61,045 nt of DNA from contig NZ_JACIFY010000026.1 of NCBI RefSeq assembly GCF_014197615.1, positions 1 through 61,045 of the forward strand, written 5' to 3'. Origin of the DNA: Rhizobium esperanzae. Its GTDB lineage: Bacteria > Pseudomonadota > Alphaproteobacteria > Rhizobiales > Rhizobiaceae. The position numbers and the translations under genes were made by a program. Shown here piece by piece: positions 17,059 to 25,392 of this stretch. The notes below the pieces were generated by a model. The model had not been told where the DNA came from. It was given only the letters and a program-made list of their open reading frames with translations, and did no database searches. How positions within the stretch are numbered: the stretch's first letter is position 1; the number at the start of each line of letters is the position of its first letter.

Positions 17059-17925
17059 CTATTCGCGGTGCTCGTAGAAATCCTGAACGATCTTCCATGC
17101 TGCTTCGGCCGTGTCGACGAAGCTGATCAGCTTGACGTCGTCGGGCGCGATCGTGCCGAATTCGGCCAATGCGTCGAAATTGACGATGCTTCTCCAGAAG
17201 GTTTCGCCGAAGAGGATCAGCGGCAGGCGCTCCATGCGGCCGGTCTGGATCAGCGTCAGGCATTCGAAGAATTCGTCGAGCGTGCCAAAGCCGCCGGGAA
17301 AGACGGCGATCGCCTTGGCGCGTACCATGAAATGCATCTTGCGGATGGCGAAATAATGGAAGTTGAAACTGAGTTCCGGCGTCACATAGGCGTTCGGCGC
17401 CTGCTCGTGCGGCAGCACGATGTTGAGGCCGATCGAAGGCGCGCCTTCGTCGGCAGCACCGCGATTGCCGGCCTCCATGACGCCGGGGCCGCCGCCGGTG
17501 ACGATGACATATTCTTGGAAATTCAAGCTTGCCGAATATTTCGAGCAGAGCCGGGCGAATTTGCGCGCCTCGTCATAATAGACGGAGGCTGCTTCCAGAT
17601 TGGCGCGCTGGATATCGTTGCGCGCCGCCCAGGCGCTCTGGCCGGGGGCGGGAATGCGGGCGCCGCCGAACATGACGACGGTCGACTTGATGCCGCGTTC
17701 GGTCAGCATCATTTCCGGCTTCAACAGTTCCAGCTGCAGGCGGATCGGCCGCAGTTCCTCGCGGCAGAGGAAATCCTCGTCGACATAGGCAAGGCGGTAG
17801 GCCGGCGACATCGTCTGCGGCGTCTTCGGCACGGCTTCGGCGCGCTGCCTGTCGGTCGAGCTGCTCTTCAGCGGGTCCCATACGCCATCCTTGCGCCGCG
17901 AACCGCCGTTTCGTCCCTTCGCCAT
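17059..17925 (-). CDS. LOG-family (TIGR00730) Rossmann-fold protein
   Basis: A 288-aa protein with the two LOG signatures, GGGPGVMEA (residues 144-152) and PGGFGTLDE (210-218). The family includes cytokinin-riboside 5'-monophosphate phosphoribohydrolases, which release free cytokinin base from nucleotides, and broader nucleotide 5'-monophosphate nucleosidases. The roughly 80-residue N-terminal extension makes it longer than the ~190-aa plant-type LOG enzymes and is common in alphaproteobacterial members. Cytokinin production is possible but not shown. The ATG is preceded by GAAAGG. It is divergent from dapD. Confidence 0.9.
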   Translation of the reverse strand: MAKGRNGGSRRKDGVWDPLKSSSTDRQRAEAVPKTPQTMSPAYRLAYVDEDFLCREELRPIRLQLELLKPEMMLTERGIKSTVVMFGGARIPAPGQSAWAARNDIQRANLEAASVYYDEARKFARLCSKYSASLNFQEYVIVTGGGPGVMEAGNRGAADEGAPSIGLNIVLPHEQAPNAYVTPELSFNFHYFAIRKMHFMVRAKAIAVFPGGFGTLDEFFECLTLIQTGRMERLPLILFGETFWRSIVNFDALAEFGTIAPDDVKLISFVDTAEAAWKIVQDFYEHRE

Positions 17926-18117
17926 GTCGAAATGCCTTTCAGTATTGCCGGCCGTGAGACCGGATATGTCGCTATAACGCCTTGAATCCAGGTGAACTTG
18001 CCCGAAAATTCATTCCATTCTACGGGTGCATGCTGTAGAGCAGGACACAATCCTGCCAACCGCAATTCCGGAGACCTTGCCGTCTCCACGATAAAGATCG
18101 AAGTTTAAGGAATTCTC

Positions 18118-18978
18118 ATGAGCGCCACCGACCTCGCATCCCTCGAAAAGACCATCGAAGCCGCCTTCGACAATCGCGACAATGTGAACACGTCGACCAA
18201 GGGTGAGGTTCGCGATGCCGTCGAAGCAGCACTCGACCTGCTCGATGCCGGCAAGGTCCGTGTGGCGACGCGCGGCGCCGACGGCGCCTGGACGGTCAAT
18301 CAGTGGCTGAAGAAGGCCGTGCTCTTGTCCTTCCGTCTGAACGACATGGAGGTGGTCAAGGGCGGTTCGGGCAATTCCACCTGGTGGGACAAGGTGCCTT
18401 CGAAATTCGAGAACTGGGGCGAGAACCAGTTCCGCGCTGGCGGCTTCCGCGCCGTGCCGAACTGCGTCGTGCGCCGCTCGGCCTATATCGCTCCGAATGC
18501 GATCCTGATGCCCTCCTTCGTCAATCTCGGCGCCTATGTCGGCGAGGGCACGATGGTCGATACCTGGGCGACGGTCGGCTCCTGCGCGCAGATCGGCAAG
18601 CATGTGCATCTGTCCGGCGGCGTCGGCATCGGCGGCGTGCTGGAGCCGATGCAGGCCGGCCCGACGATCATCGAGGACAATTGCTTCATCGGCGCCCGTT
18701 CGGAAGTGGTCGAAGGCTGCATCATCCGTGAAGGCTCGGTGCTCGGCATGGGCGTCTATATCGGCAAGTCGACCAAGATCGTCGACCGCGCCACCGGCGA
18801 AGTGAGCTACGGCGAAGTGCCGCCCTATTCCGTCGTCGTCGCCGGCTCGATGCCGTCGGGCAATGCCACCATGGCCAACGGCCAGCCGGCGCCGCATCTC
18901 TACTGCGCCGTCATCGTCAAGCGCGTCGATGAAAAGACCCGCTCGAAGACCGGCATCAACGAGCTGCTCAGAGATTGA
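18118..18978 (+). CDS. dapD: Tetrahydrodipicolinate N-succinyltransferase
   Basis: Transfers succinyl from succinyl-CoA to tetrahydrodipicolinate in the succinylase route to meso-diaminopimelate and lysine. The 286-aa protein has an N-terminal helical domain, then a left-handed beta helix of hexapeptide repeats (about residues 110-240, for example VVRRSAYIAPNAILMPSFVN and GVGIGGVLEP). It matches the usual DapD length. AAGGA lies 7 nt before the ATG. It is followed by dapE, the step two enzymes later in the same pathway. Confidence 0.97.
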   Translation: MSATDLASLEKTIEAAFDNRDNVNTSTKGEVRDAVEAALDLLDAGKVRVATRGADGAWTVNQWLKKAVLLSFRLNDMEVVKGGSGNSTWWDKVPSKFENWGENQFRAGGFRAVPNCVVRRSAYIAPNAILMPSFVNLGAYVGEGTMVDTWATVGSCAQIGKHVHLSGGVGIGGVLEPMQAGPTIIEDNCFIGARSEVVEGCIIREGSVLGMGVYIGKSTKIVDRATGEVSYGEVPPYSVVVAGSMPSGNATMANGQPAPHLYCAVIVKRVDEKTRSKTGINELLRD

Positions 18979-19078
18979 TGACATCGGCAGATTGATCCGG
19001 TAAACAGACGGCGTCTTTTGCGCGAGGCGGCGCCGCCTTGCCATGTCTTTGCCATTCCCGCCGGATAGTTCCACTGCC

Positions 19079-20272
19079 ATGACCTCTACCGATCCCGTCG
19101 CCAATCTCCAGACGCTGATTCGCTGCCCCTCCGTGACACCTGCGGAGGGCGGCGCACTGTCGGCGCTCGACGCCATGCTGGCGCCGCTTGGCTTTACCGT
19201 CGACAGAGTGAGGGCAAGCGAGGAGGGAACACCCGATATCGACAACCTCTATGCCCGCCTCGGCAAAGACGGCCCGCATCTGATGTTTGCCGGCCATACC
19301 GATGTCGTGCCGGTCGGCGACGAGGCCGCCTGGACGCATCCGCCCTTTGCCGCCGAGATTTCCAAAGGCGAGCTTTTCGGCCGTGGCGCGGTCGACATGA
19401 AGGGCGGCATCGCCTGTTTCGTCGCCGCCGTCGCCCGTCATATCGAGAAAAACGGGCCGCCGGCCGGCTCGATCTCGTTCCTGATCACCGGCGACGAAGA
19501 AGGCCCGGCAATCAACGGCACGATCAAGCTCCTGCAATGGGCGGCCGAGCGCGGCGAGCGCTGGGATGCCTGCCTGGTGGGCGAGCCGACCAATCCGGAC
19601 AGGCTCGGCGACATGATCAAAATCGGCCGGCGGGGCTCGCTGTCGGGCAAGATCACCGTTCACGGCGTCCAGGGCCATGCCGCCTATCCGCATCTTGCCG
19701 ACAATCCGGTGCGCGGCATGCTGCAGTTGACGCAGGCGCTGATGGACCCGCCCTTCGACGGCGGCACCGACGATTTCCAGCCGTCGAACCTCGAAGTGAC
19801 CACGGTCGATGTCGGCAATCCGGCGACCAATGTCATTCCGGCCAAGGCCTCGGCAAGCTTCAACATCCGCTTCAACGACAGCTGGACGGCCGAGACGCTT
19901 CGCGCCGAAATCCTCCGGCGCCTCGATGCCGCCGCCGGCAACGGCCAGCTGCGGCCCGGCCGCGAGCCGGTGAAATACGATATCGTCTGGGCCGACCGGC
20001 CGAGCCATGTCTTCCTGACGCGCAACAATGGGCTGATCGCCTCGCTGTCATCGGCCGTCGAAAGCGTCACCGGCCAGTCGCCGAAGCTTTCGACCACCGG
20101 CGGCACATCGGATGCGCGCTTCATCAAGGATTATTGCCCGGTCGTCGAATTCGGCCTCGTCGGCCAGACGATGCACATGGTCGACGAGCGCGTTGCCGTC
20201 GCCGATCTGGAGACGCTGACGGCGATCTACGAACTCTTCATCGCCCGCTGGTTCGCCAATGCCGGGCTTTAA
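19079..20272 (+). CDS. dapE: Succinyl-diaminopimelate desuccinylase
   Basis: Hydrolyses N-succinyl-L,L-diaminopimelate to succinate and diaminopimelate. The 397-aa M20 metallopeptidase shows metal ligands in AGHTDVVPVGD (H73, D75), GRGAVDMKGG (D106) and the catalytic TGDEEGPA pair, plus the dimerisation lid domain and a C-terminal TGGTSDARF segment. An in-frame ATG 36 nt upstream (19043) is an alternative; the chosen start fits family alignments better, though neither has a strong ribosome site. The stop lies inside the start of the next gene, so the operon is dapD-dapE-membrane protein. Confidence 0.96.
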   Translation: MTSTDPVANLQTLIRCPSVTPAEGGALSALDAMLAPLGFTVDRVRASEEGTPDIDNLYARLGKDGPHLMFAGHTDVVPVGDEAAWTHPPFAAEISKGELFGRGAVDMKGGIACFVAAVARHIEKNGPPAGSISFLITGDEEGPAINGTIKLLQWAAERGERWDACLVGEPTNPDRLGDMIKIGRRGSLSGKITVHGVQGHAAYPHLADNPVRGMLQLTQALMDPPFDGGTDDFQPSNLEVTTVDVGNPATNVIPAKASASFNIRFNDSWTAETLRAEILRRLDAAAGNGQLRPGREPVKYDIVWADRPSHVFLTRNNGLIASLSSAVESVTGQSPKLSTTGGTSDARFIKDYCPVVEFGLVGQTMHMVDERVAVADLETLTAIYELFIARWFANAGL

Positions 20273-20855
20273 GGAAGTCCAGTACTATCTGGCCGGCCTC
20301 TGGCTGCTGATCCGGCTGGATCCGCGCGGCTTCCGCTACCTCGACATGTCCGAGCGCGGCGTCAACCGCTCGTTCTGGGCGATTGCCTGGTGCCTGCCGC
20401 CGATGGGCATTTCCTGGCTCTGGTGGCGACAGGTCTTTCTGCGGTCGATGCCGCCGGAAGCCGATGTCGGCTTTGCCTTCTATATCAGGCTCGGCTTCGT
20501 CGAACTCGCCAACTGGTTCGTGCCGCTGGTCTTTGCCGGGCTGCTGCTGCTTGCCTTCCGCATGGGCGAGCGTTTCGCGCCTGTGGTCGTCAGCGTCAAC
20601 TGGCTCGGCGTGCCGCTCTCCTATATCAACGGGCTGCTGCTGGCGATGGTGGTCTTCCTTCCCGGCTCCGTCGGCCTCGTCTCGCTGCTGCTGCTTGCCT
20701 TCATGCTGGCGCAGGTCTTCGCGCTGGCGCGCATTCTCCGGATGATCTGCCAAGGTCACCCATTGATGGTCGGGGCAATGACGCTGGTGCTGCTGGTGCC
20801 ATCGATGATCCTTTCGGAATATCTGCAGCACTTCCTCGGCATCTATCCGACCTGA
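20259..20855 (+). CDS. Integral membrane protein of unknown function
   Basis: I do not recognise a characterised family. The 198-aa protein is hydrophobic with about four or five predicted membrane helices (around residues 40-58, 75-100, 110-135, 137-160 and 165-185) and a soluble amphipathic N-terminus. Its start overlaps the 3' end of dapE by 14 nt, a sign of translational coupling to diaminopimelate synthesis. Codon use matches its neighbours. It ends about 20 nt before the convergent truA gene. Confidence 0.8.
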   Translation: MPGFKEVQYYLAGLWLLIRLDPRGFRYLDMSERGVNRSFWAIAWCLPPMGISWLWWRQVFLRSMPPEADVGFAFYIRLGFVELANWFVPLVFAGLLLLAFRMGERFAPVVVSVNWLGVPLSYINGLLLAMVVFLPGSVGLVSLLLLAFMLAQVFALARILRMICQGHPLMVGAMTLVLLVPSMILSEYLQHFLGIYPT

Positions 20856-20876
20856 TCCATCGCAGCAGCAGAGGCT

Positions 20877-21677
20877 TTACGACAGATCGTCGTCGTGTTC
20901 GTCGATCGGCCTTCGCCGGTCGGGGATCACGTCGGGATAATCCACCTGCATGAAATAGAGCCCGTCGGGCGGCGCCACCGGGCCGCAGGCCTTTCGGTCG
21001 CGCGCCTCGAGCGCCGCATCGACATCGTCAGGCGTCCATTTGCCTTCGCCGGCGAGTTTCAGCGTGCCGGCGAAGGAACGGATCTGATTGTGCAGGAAGC
21101 TTTGCGCCGTGGCGCGGATCTCGATCAGCTCGCCATTGCGCGTCACATCCAGCCGGTCGAGCGTGCGGACCGGGCTGTTTGCCTGGCAATGGGCGGAGCG
21201 GAAGGTGGAGAAATCGTGCCGGCCGACCAGCCTCTGGGCGGCGGCGTGCATGACCTCGTGATCGAGCGCCTTTGGCACCCACCAGGCCTTGCCGGCCTCG
21301 ATCGCCAGCGGCGCCCGGCGACTGACGATACGGTAGAGGTAGTGGCGCCGCAGGGCGGAGAAGCGGGCATCGAAGAATTCGGGAACGGCCTCGACGTCCA
21401 AAATGGCGACACGCGCGCCGGCGAGCCTCAGATGCGCGTTCAAGGCATTCTGCAGCTGATAGGGCGACCAGTCCTTCGAAAGATCGGCATGGATCACCTG
21501 CCCCATGGCGTGGACGCCGGAATCGGTGCGCCCGGCGCCGCGGATCGACACCGTCTCGCCGGTCAGAGACAGCACCGCCGCCTCGATGGCGCCCTGTACC
21601 GAAGGACCGTTCTCCTGCCGCTGCCAGCCGACATAGGGGCCGCCGTCATATTCGACGGTCATGCGGAAACGCGGCAT
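20877..21677 (-). CDS. truA: tRNA pseudouridine(38-40) synthase
   Basis: Converts uridines 38-40 of the tRNA anticodon arm to pseudouridine. The 266-aa protein carries the catalytic RGAGRTDSGVHA motif (catalytic D52) and the VEYDGGPYVGWQRQ start typical of TruA. Its ATG overlaps the fmt stop (TGATG), so the two are translationally coupled in the def-fmt-truA cluster. It is slightly extended at the C-terminus with an acidic D/E/H-rich tail. Confidence 0.97.
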   Translation of the reverse strand: MPRFRMTVEYDGGPYVGWQRQENGPSVQGAIEAAVLSLTGETVSIRGAGRTDSGVHAMGQVIHADLSKDWSPYQLQNALNAHLRLAGARVAILDVEAVPEFFDARFSALRRHYLYRIVSRRAPLAIEAGKAWWVPKALDHEVMHAAAQRLVGRHDFSTFRSAHCQANSPVRTLDRLDVTRNGELIEIRATAQSFLHNQIRSFAGTLKLAGEGKWTPDDVDAALEARDRKACGPVAPPDGLYFMQVDYPDVIPDRRRPIDEHDDDLS

Positions 21678-22612
21678 CAGGAAAGCCTCGTGCCTGCGCC
21701 GAGCGGCGTGCCCCGGAGGAAATCGGCCGCCGCCAGCGGCTTGCCGCCGGCCTTCTGCAGCCTGGTCAGCCGCACCGCGCCCGACGCGCAGGCAATGACG
21801 AGATCGTCGCTCAGCAATTGCCCGGCCGGCCCCTGCCCTTCAGCCAGCTCCGAGCCCAGCACCTTGACCCGCTCCGGTTTACCGCCGATCACGAGTTCGA
21901 ACCAGGCGCCCGGAAACGGCGCCAGGCCGCGGATATGGTTGTGCACATCCCTGGCATCCCTTCCGAAATCGATGCGGGCCTCGGCCTTGTCGATCTTGGC
22001 GGCATAGAGCACGCCCTCATCCGGTTGCGGCGTCAGCGGCAGGTCGTTCATCTCCAGCTTCACCATGGCCTCTGCCATCGACTTGGCGCCGACCAGCATC
22101 AGCCGGTCGTGCAGTTCGCCCGCCGTCATGTTCGGGCCGATCTCGACTTCGCGGGTCAGTGCGACGGCGCCGGTGTCGAGACCCTTGTCCATCTTCATCA
22201 CCATCATGCCGGTCTTACCGTCACCGGCCATGATCGCCCGCTGGATGGGGGCAGCGCCCCGCCAGCGCGGCAAGAGCGAGGCATGGCCGTTATAGCAGCC
22301 GTCGCGAGTGCCGTTCAAAACCGCCTCCGGCAGCAGCAAGCCGTAGGCAACGACGACGGCGACATCGGCATTGAAAGCGGCAAACCGCTCGCGCTCCTGC
22401 GGGTCTTTGAAGTTGACCGGGGTGAAGACGGGAAGGCCGAGCAGTTCGGCGGCCTGATGCACCGGCGATTTCTGCAGATCGAGCCCGCGCCGGCCGCCCG
22501 GCCGCGGCGGCTGGGTGTAGACCGCAACGATACTGTGGCCGGCATCGACGAGCAGGCGCAGGGTCGGGACCGAGAACTCAGGCGTTCCCATGAAGATGAT
22601 ACGAAGAGACAT
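21677..22612 (-). CDS. fmt: Methionyl-tRNA formyltransferase
   Basis: Formylates initiator Met-tRNA using 10-formyl-tetrahydrofolate. The 311-aa protein has the N-terminal formyltransferase fold with catalytic N108 and H110 in YNGHASLLPRWRGAAPI, the later Asp in the DKGLDTGAV region, and a C-terminal OB-fold tRNA-binding domain. Normally def lies directly upstream. Here a 0.7-kb toxin-antitoxin pair separates them, so fmt-truA either reads through from that pair or has its own promoter. Confidence 0.97.
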   Translation of the reverse strand: MSLRIIFMGTPEFSVPTLRLLVDAGHSIVAVYTQPPRPGGRRGLDLQKSPVHQAAELLGLPVFTPVNFKDPQERERFAAFNADVAVVVAYGLLLPEAVLNGTRDGCYNGHASLLPRWRGAAPIQRAIMAGDGKTGMMVMKMDKGLDTGAVALTREVEIGPNMTAGELHDRLMLVGAKSMAEAMVKLEMNDLPLTPQPDEGVLYAAKIDKAEARIDFGRDARDVHNHIRGLAPFPGAWFELVIGGKPERVKVLGSELAEGQGPAGQLLSDDLVIACASGAVRLTRLQKAGGKPLAAADFLRGTPLGAGTRLS

Positions 22613-22633
22613 TCTATCTCGCCAAATTGAGGT

Positions 22634-23053
22634 TCAGCCGTCTTCAAACGGGTTTATGAGCTTGAGATCAAGCCCTTCGAAATCTCTGGTGTTGCGGGTG
22701 GCGAGCGTCGCACCGTTTGCCAGGCAGATGGCGGCAATCATGGCATCCTTCGTTTCCACCGGCCGCCCGGCCTTTCTGCGCGCCGCAGCCAGCAGACCAT
22801 ACCGATTGGCAGCACTGAGCGAAAAACCGAGTATGCGGCCGGCAAATTCAGACTCGATCCGATTGAAGTCGGAAATCAAGGCCGCTTTTCGCCTGCCGTC
22901 ATCGAGGAGCTCGAGCCCGTAGCGCATTTCGCCGACGGAGATCGTCGTCAGGAAAAGCGTGTCGACGTCGTAAGCGTCCAACCAGTTCAATATCCGCTCG
23001 CTATAGGTCCTTCCCTGCAATTCGGAAATCACGTTCGTGTCGAGAACAATCAT
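22634..23053 (-). CDS. PIN-domain toxin of the VapC/FitB type
   Basis: Predicted Mg-dependent ribonuclease toxin, 139 aa. The PIN-domain acidic residues are visible: D5 in LDTNVISE, E42 in SVGEMRYG, D103 in TKDAMIAA and D124 in TRNTRDF. All are intact, so it should be active unless bound by its antitoxin. The sequence resembles the FitB branch (MIVLDTNVISE start, ending in a GLDLKLINPFE-type tail). Its ATG overlaps the antitoxin stop (ATGA). It lies 22 nt upstream of fmt on the same strand. Confidence 0.93.
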   Translation of the reverse strand: MIVLDTNVISELQGRTYSERILNWLDAYDVDTLFLTTISVGEMRYGLELLDDGRRKAALISDFNRIESEFAGRILGFSLSAANRYGLLAAARRKAGRPVETKDAMIAAICLANGATLATRNTRDFEGLDLKLINPFEDG

Positions 23054-23310
23054 CTGTCGAAACGTGGCGGTTCGCGGTCGCGTTCGTGGCGAGACGCGGC
23101 GATAGCCTCCACTTCGTCATCGCTCAGCCTTTCCACGCCCATCAGCGAGCGCAGGCGCTGTCCCGCGGGAGCTCCCGAGCGCTCCGCCGCAATCTGCCGG
23201 CGGATGATTTCAATCGCTTCTTCCGAAAGGCTGCGGCCGTTGCGCTGCGCACTTTCCTGAAGCTGCCGCTTCATTGCATCCGGAACATCGCGAATAAGCA
23301 GATCACCCAT
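23050..23310 (-). CDS. Ribbon-helix-helix antitoxin (FitA type)
   Basis: An 86-aa antitoxin, cognate to the PIN toxin downstream. The N-terminal ribbon-helix-helix DNA-binding domain (MGDLLIRDVPDAMKRQL followed by GRSLSEEAIEIIRRQI) precedes a C-terminal tail (about 50-86) that should wrap the toxin, as in FitA. The pair probably represses its own promoter through the palindrome at 23325-23343, 15 nt upstream of the ATG. Toxin and antitoxin overlap by 4 nt. Confidence 0.92.
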   Translation of the reverse strand: MGDLLIRDVPDAMKRQLQESAQRNGRSLSEEAIEIIRRQIAAERSGAPAGQRLRSLMGVERLSDDEVEAIAASRHERDREPPRFDR

Positions 23311-23324
23311 GCGGCACCTCCATC

Positions 23325-23343
23325 ATGATATCGGTGATATCAT
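23325..23343. promoter_or_regulatory. Probable operator of the toxin-antitoxin pair
   Basis: Perfect 8-bp inverted repeat ATGATATC and GATATCAT with a 3-nt spacer (GGT). It sits 15 bp upstream of the antitoxin ATG. Position, symmetry and A/T content fit the site of a ribbon-helix-helix dimer pair, as in fitAB or vapBC autoregulation. Confidence 0.7.
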
Positions 23344-23374
23344 AGTGCTTTGCCGGCGCATTTTCAACGCGTCG

Positions 23375-23890
23375 TCAGATCGCCTTGGATTTCGCCGCCT
23401 TGGTGAACTTCTTGATCACCATCTCCCGCTTCAGCCGCGAGATGTAATCGATGAACAGCACGCCGTTCAGATGGTCGATCTCGTGCTGCAGGCAAGTGGC
23501 GAGCAGGCCGTCGGCCTCTACCGTCTGTTCCTTGCCGTTGCGGTCGAGATATTTGACCGAGACGACCGCCGGACGCTCGACCTCGGCATAATAATCCGGG
23601 ATCGACAGGCAGCCTTCCTCGTAAACCGAGCGCTCGCCGGAGGATGTGACGATCTCGGGATTGATGAAGACCTGCGGCTGCTTTTCCTCACCTTCGCGCG
23701 ACACATCGATCACCAGCATGCGGCGCGGCACGCCGATCTGGATCGCGGCAAGACCGATACCCGGCGCGTCGTACATGGTCTCCAGCATATCGTCGGCCAG
23801 ACGCTGCAGGTCGGCATCGACCCGCTCGATCGGCTTGGAGAGCTGGCGGAGAAGGGGGTCGGGAAGAATGATGAGTGGCTTGATGGTCAT
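23375..23890 (-). CDS. def: Peptide deformylase
   Basis: Metalloenzyme that removes the formyl group from nascent proteins. The 171-aa protein has all three motifs: GIGLAA (44-49), EGCLS (92-96, Cys metal ligand) and HEIDH (136-140, two His ligands and catalytic Glu). I use the ATG at 23890 (MTIKPLIILPDP), the usual family start; the frame opens six codons earlier. In most relatives def is followed directly by fmt and truA; here the toxin-antitoxin pair intervenes. It is divergent from rmuC. Confidence 0.96.
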   Translation of the reverse strand: MTIKPLIILPDPLLRQLSKPIERVDADLQRLADDMLETMYDAPGIGLAAIQIGVPRRMLVIDVSREGEEKQPQVFINPEIVTSSGERSVYEEGCLSIPDYYAEVERPAVVSVKYLDRNGKEQTVEADGLLATCLQHEIDHLNGVLFIDYISRLKREMVIKKFTKAAKSKAI

Positions 23891-24088
23891 GGCGTTCCCA
23901 TAACCCATCTTTTCCGACTATGGAATTATCCGGCGGGCGGGGAAGACGCTTTTTTGCATTCCCGCCCGGAATTTCGCCATATTCGCCTCATGCCGCCCGA
24001 GGGGCGCGGCGTAGCAAGACATTGATGGCCGCCAGCCTCGTTCACGTTTTGATCTATAAATTGCCATCCCTTCTGTTATGGTTGCGGC

Positions 24089-25312
24089 ATGACCGTCAAC
24101 TCCGATTCGCTCACCCTGTCTCTTGCCTCGATCAGCCCGGCCACGCTGGCGCTTGCCGGCGGGGCGCTTCTCGCCCTCGGGCTGCTGGTGATCATTCTGC
24201 TGCTGCGTGGCGCAAGCCTTCGCCGCGAACAGGCGGAGGAGGCGAGTTTTCGCGCTGGAGAAACCGAGGCGCGCATGGCCGAGCTTCTGAAGATCCAGGC
24301 GGAGATGCAGGGCCGCATCGCGGCGATGACCGAAGTCTTCGGCGCGCGCCAGAGTGAGCTCAACCAGGCGATCAGCCAACGCCTCGACGGCATGTCGCAG
24401 CGGGTCAACTCGACGATCACCGAGCAGACCAAATCGACGCATGAGAACCTGCAGCGGCTGCAGGAGCGGCTGGCGGTGATCGATGCGGCGCAGAACAATA
24501 TCCAGACGCTCGCCAGGGATGTCGTCGGCCTGCAGGCCATTCTTTCCAACAAGCAGACGCGCGGCGCCTTCGGCCAGTCCAGGATGGAAACGATCGTCGC
24601 CGACGGTCTGCCGATGGGCGCCTATGCCTTCCAGCAGACGCTGTCGAACGGCTCGCGGCCGGACTGCACGATCCGCATGCCGAACGGCGCGCCGCCGCTT
24701 GTGATCGACGCGAAATTTCCGCTCGAAGCCTGGAATGCGATCCGCGACGCCGGCAGCCCCGAGGCCGGCAAGATCGCCGGCCAGCAGTTCCGCCGCGACC
24801 TGGAGGTCCATATCCGGGACATTGCCGAGAAATATCTGATCCAGGGCGAAACCCAGGAGACGGCCTTTCTCTTCGTGCCATCGGAATCGATCTTCGCCGA
24901 GATCCACGAAAATTTCGAGGCCCTGGTGCAGAAGGCGCACCGGGCGCGCATCGTCATCGTCTCGCCGTCGCTGCTGATGCTGTCGATTCAGGTCATCCAG
25001 GCCGTGCTCAAGGACCAGCGCATGCGGGCGCAGGCGCATCTGATCCAGGGCGAGGTGGCGATCCTGATGGACGATCTCGGCCGTCTCGACGAGCGGGTGC
25101 GCAAGCTGCAGGGCCATTTCGCCATGGCGCAGAAGGATATCGACATGGTGGTCACCTCGGCCGACAAGCTGACCAGGCGCGGCGCCAAGATCGAGGCTCT
25201 GGAATTCGAGGCGGGTGGCGAGGCCAAACCTGCCCGCGACAGCGAAGCCGCCGCCAAATCGGTGGAAAGCCGCACCGGCCTTCTCAAACTTCGGGTGGTT
25301 GACGAGGAGTGA
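24089..25312 (+). CDS. rmuC: DNA recombination protein RmuC
   Basis: Member of the RmuC family, implicated in limiting recombination at inverted repeats, with a nuclease-like fold. The 407-aa protein has an N-terminal membrane helix (about residues 16-38, LALAGGALLALGLLVIILLL), a long coiled coil (about 45-150) and the conserved RmuC domain with DAKFPLEAWN and FVPSESIFAEI. Length is typical. It is divergent from def and followed after 80 nt by a carbohydrate kinase gene on the same strand. Confidence 0.94.
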   Translation: MTVNSDSLTLSLASISPATLALAGGALLALGLLVIILLLRGASLRREQAEEASFRAGETEARMAELLKIQAEMQGRIAAMTEVFGARQSELNQAISQRLDGMSQRVNSTITEQTKSTHENLQRLQERLAVIDAAQNNIQTLARDVVGLQAILSNKQTRGAFGQSRMETIVADGLPMGAYAFQQTLSNGSRPDCTIRMPNGAPPLVIDAKFPLEAWNAIRDAGSPEAGKIAGQQFRRDLEVHIRDIAEKYLIQGETQETAFLFVPSESIFAEIHENFEALVQKAHRARIVIVSPSLLMLSIQVIQAVLKDQRMRAQAHLIQGEVAILMDDLGRLDERVRKLQGHFAMAQKDIDMVVTSADKLTRRGAKIEALEFEAGGEAKPARDSEAAAKSVESRTGLLKLRVVDEE

Positions 25313-25392
25313 CCGCTTCGGGCAGTGTCGGCCCCGCATCAAATAGCAGGAGCATGATGTCGTCCGCATGCTCCAGAAGACGGGACAGCCTG

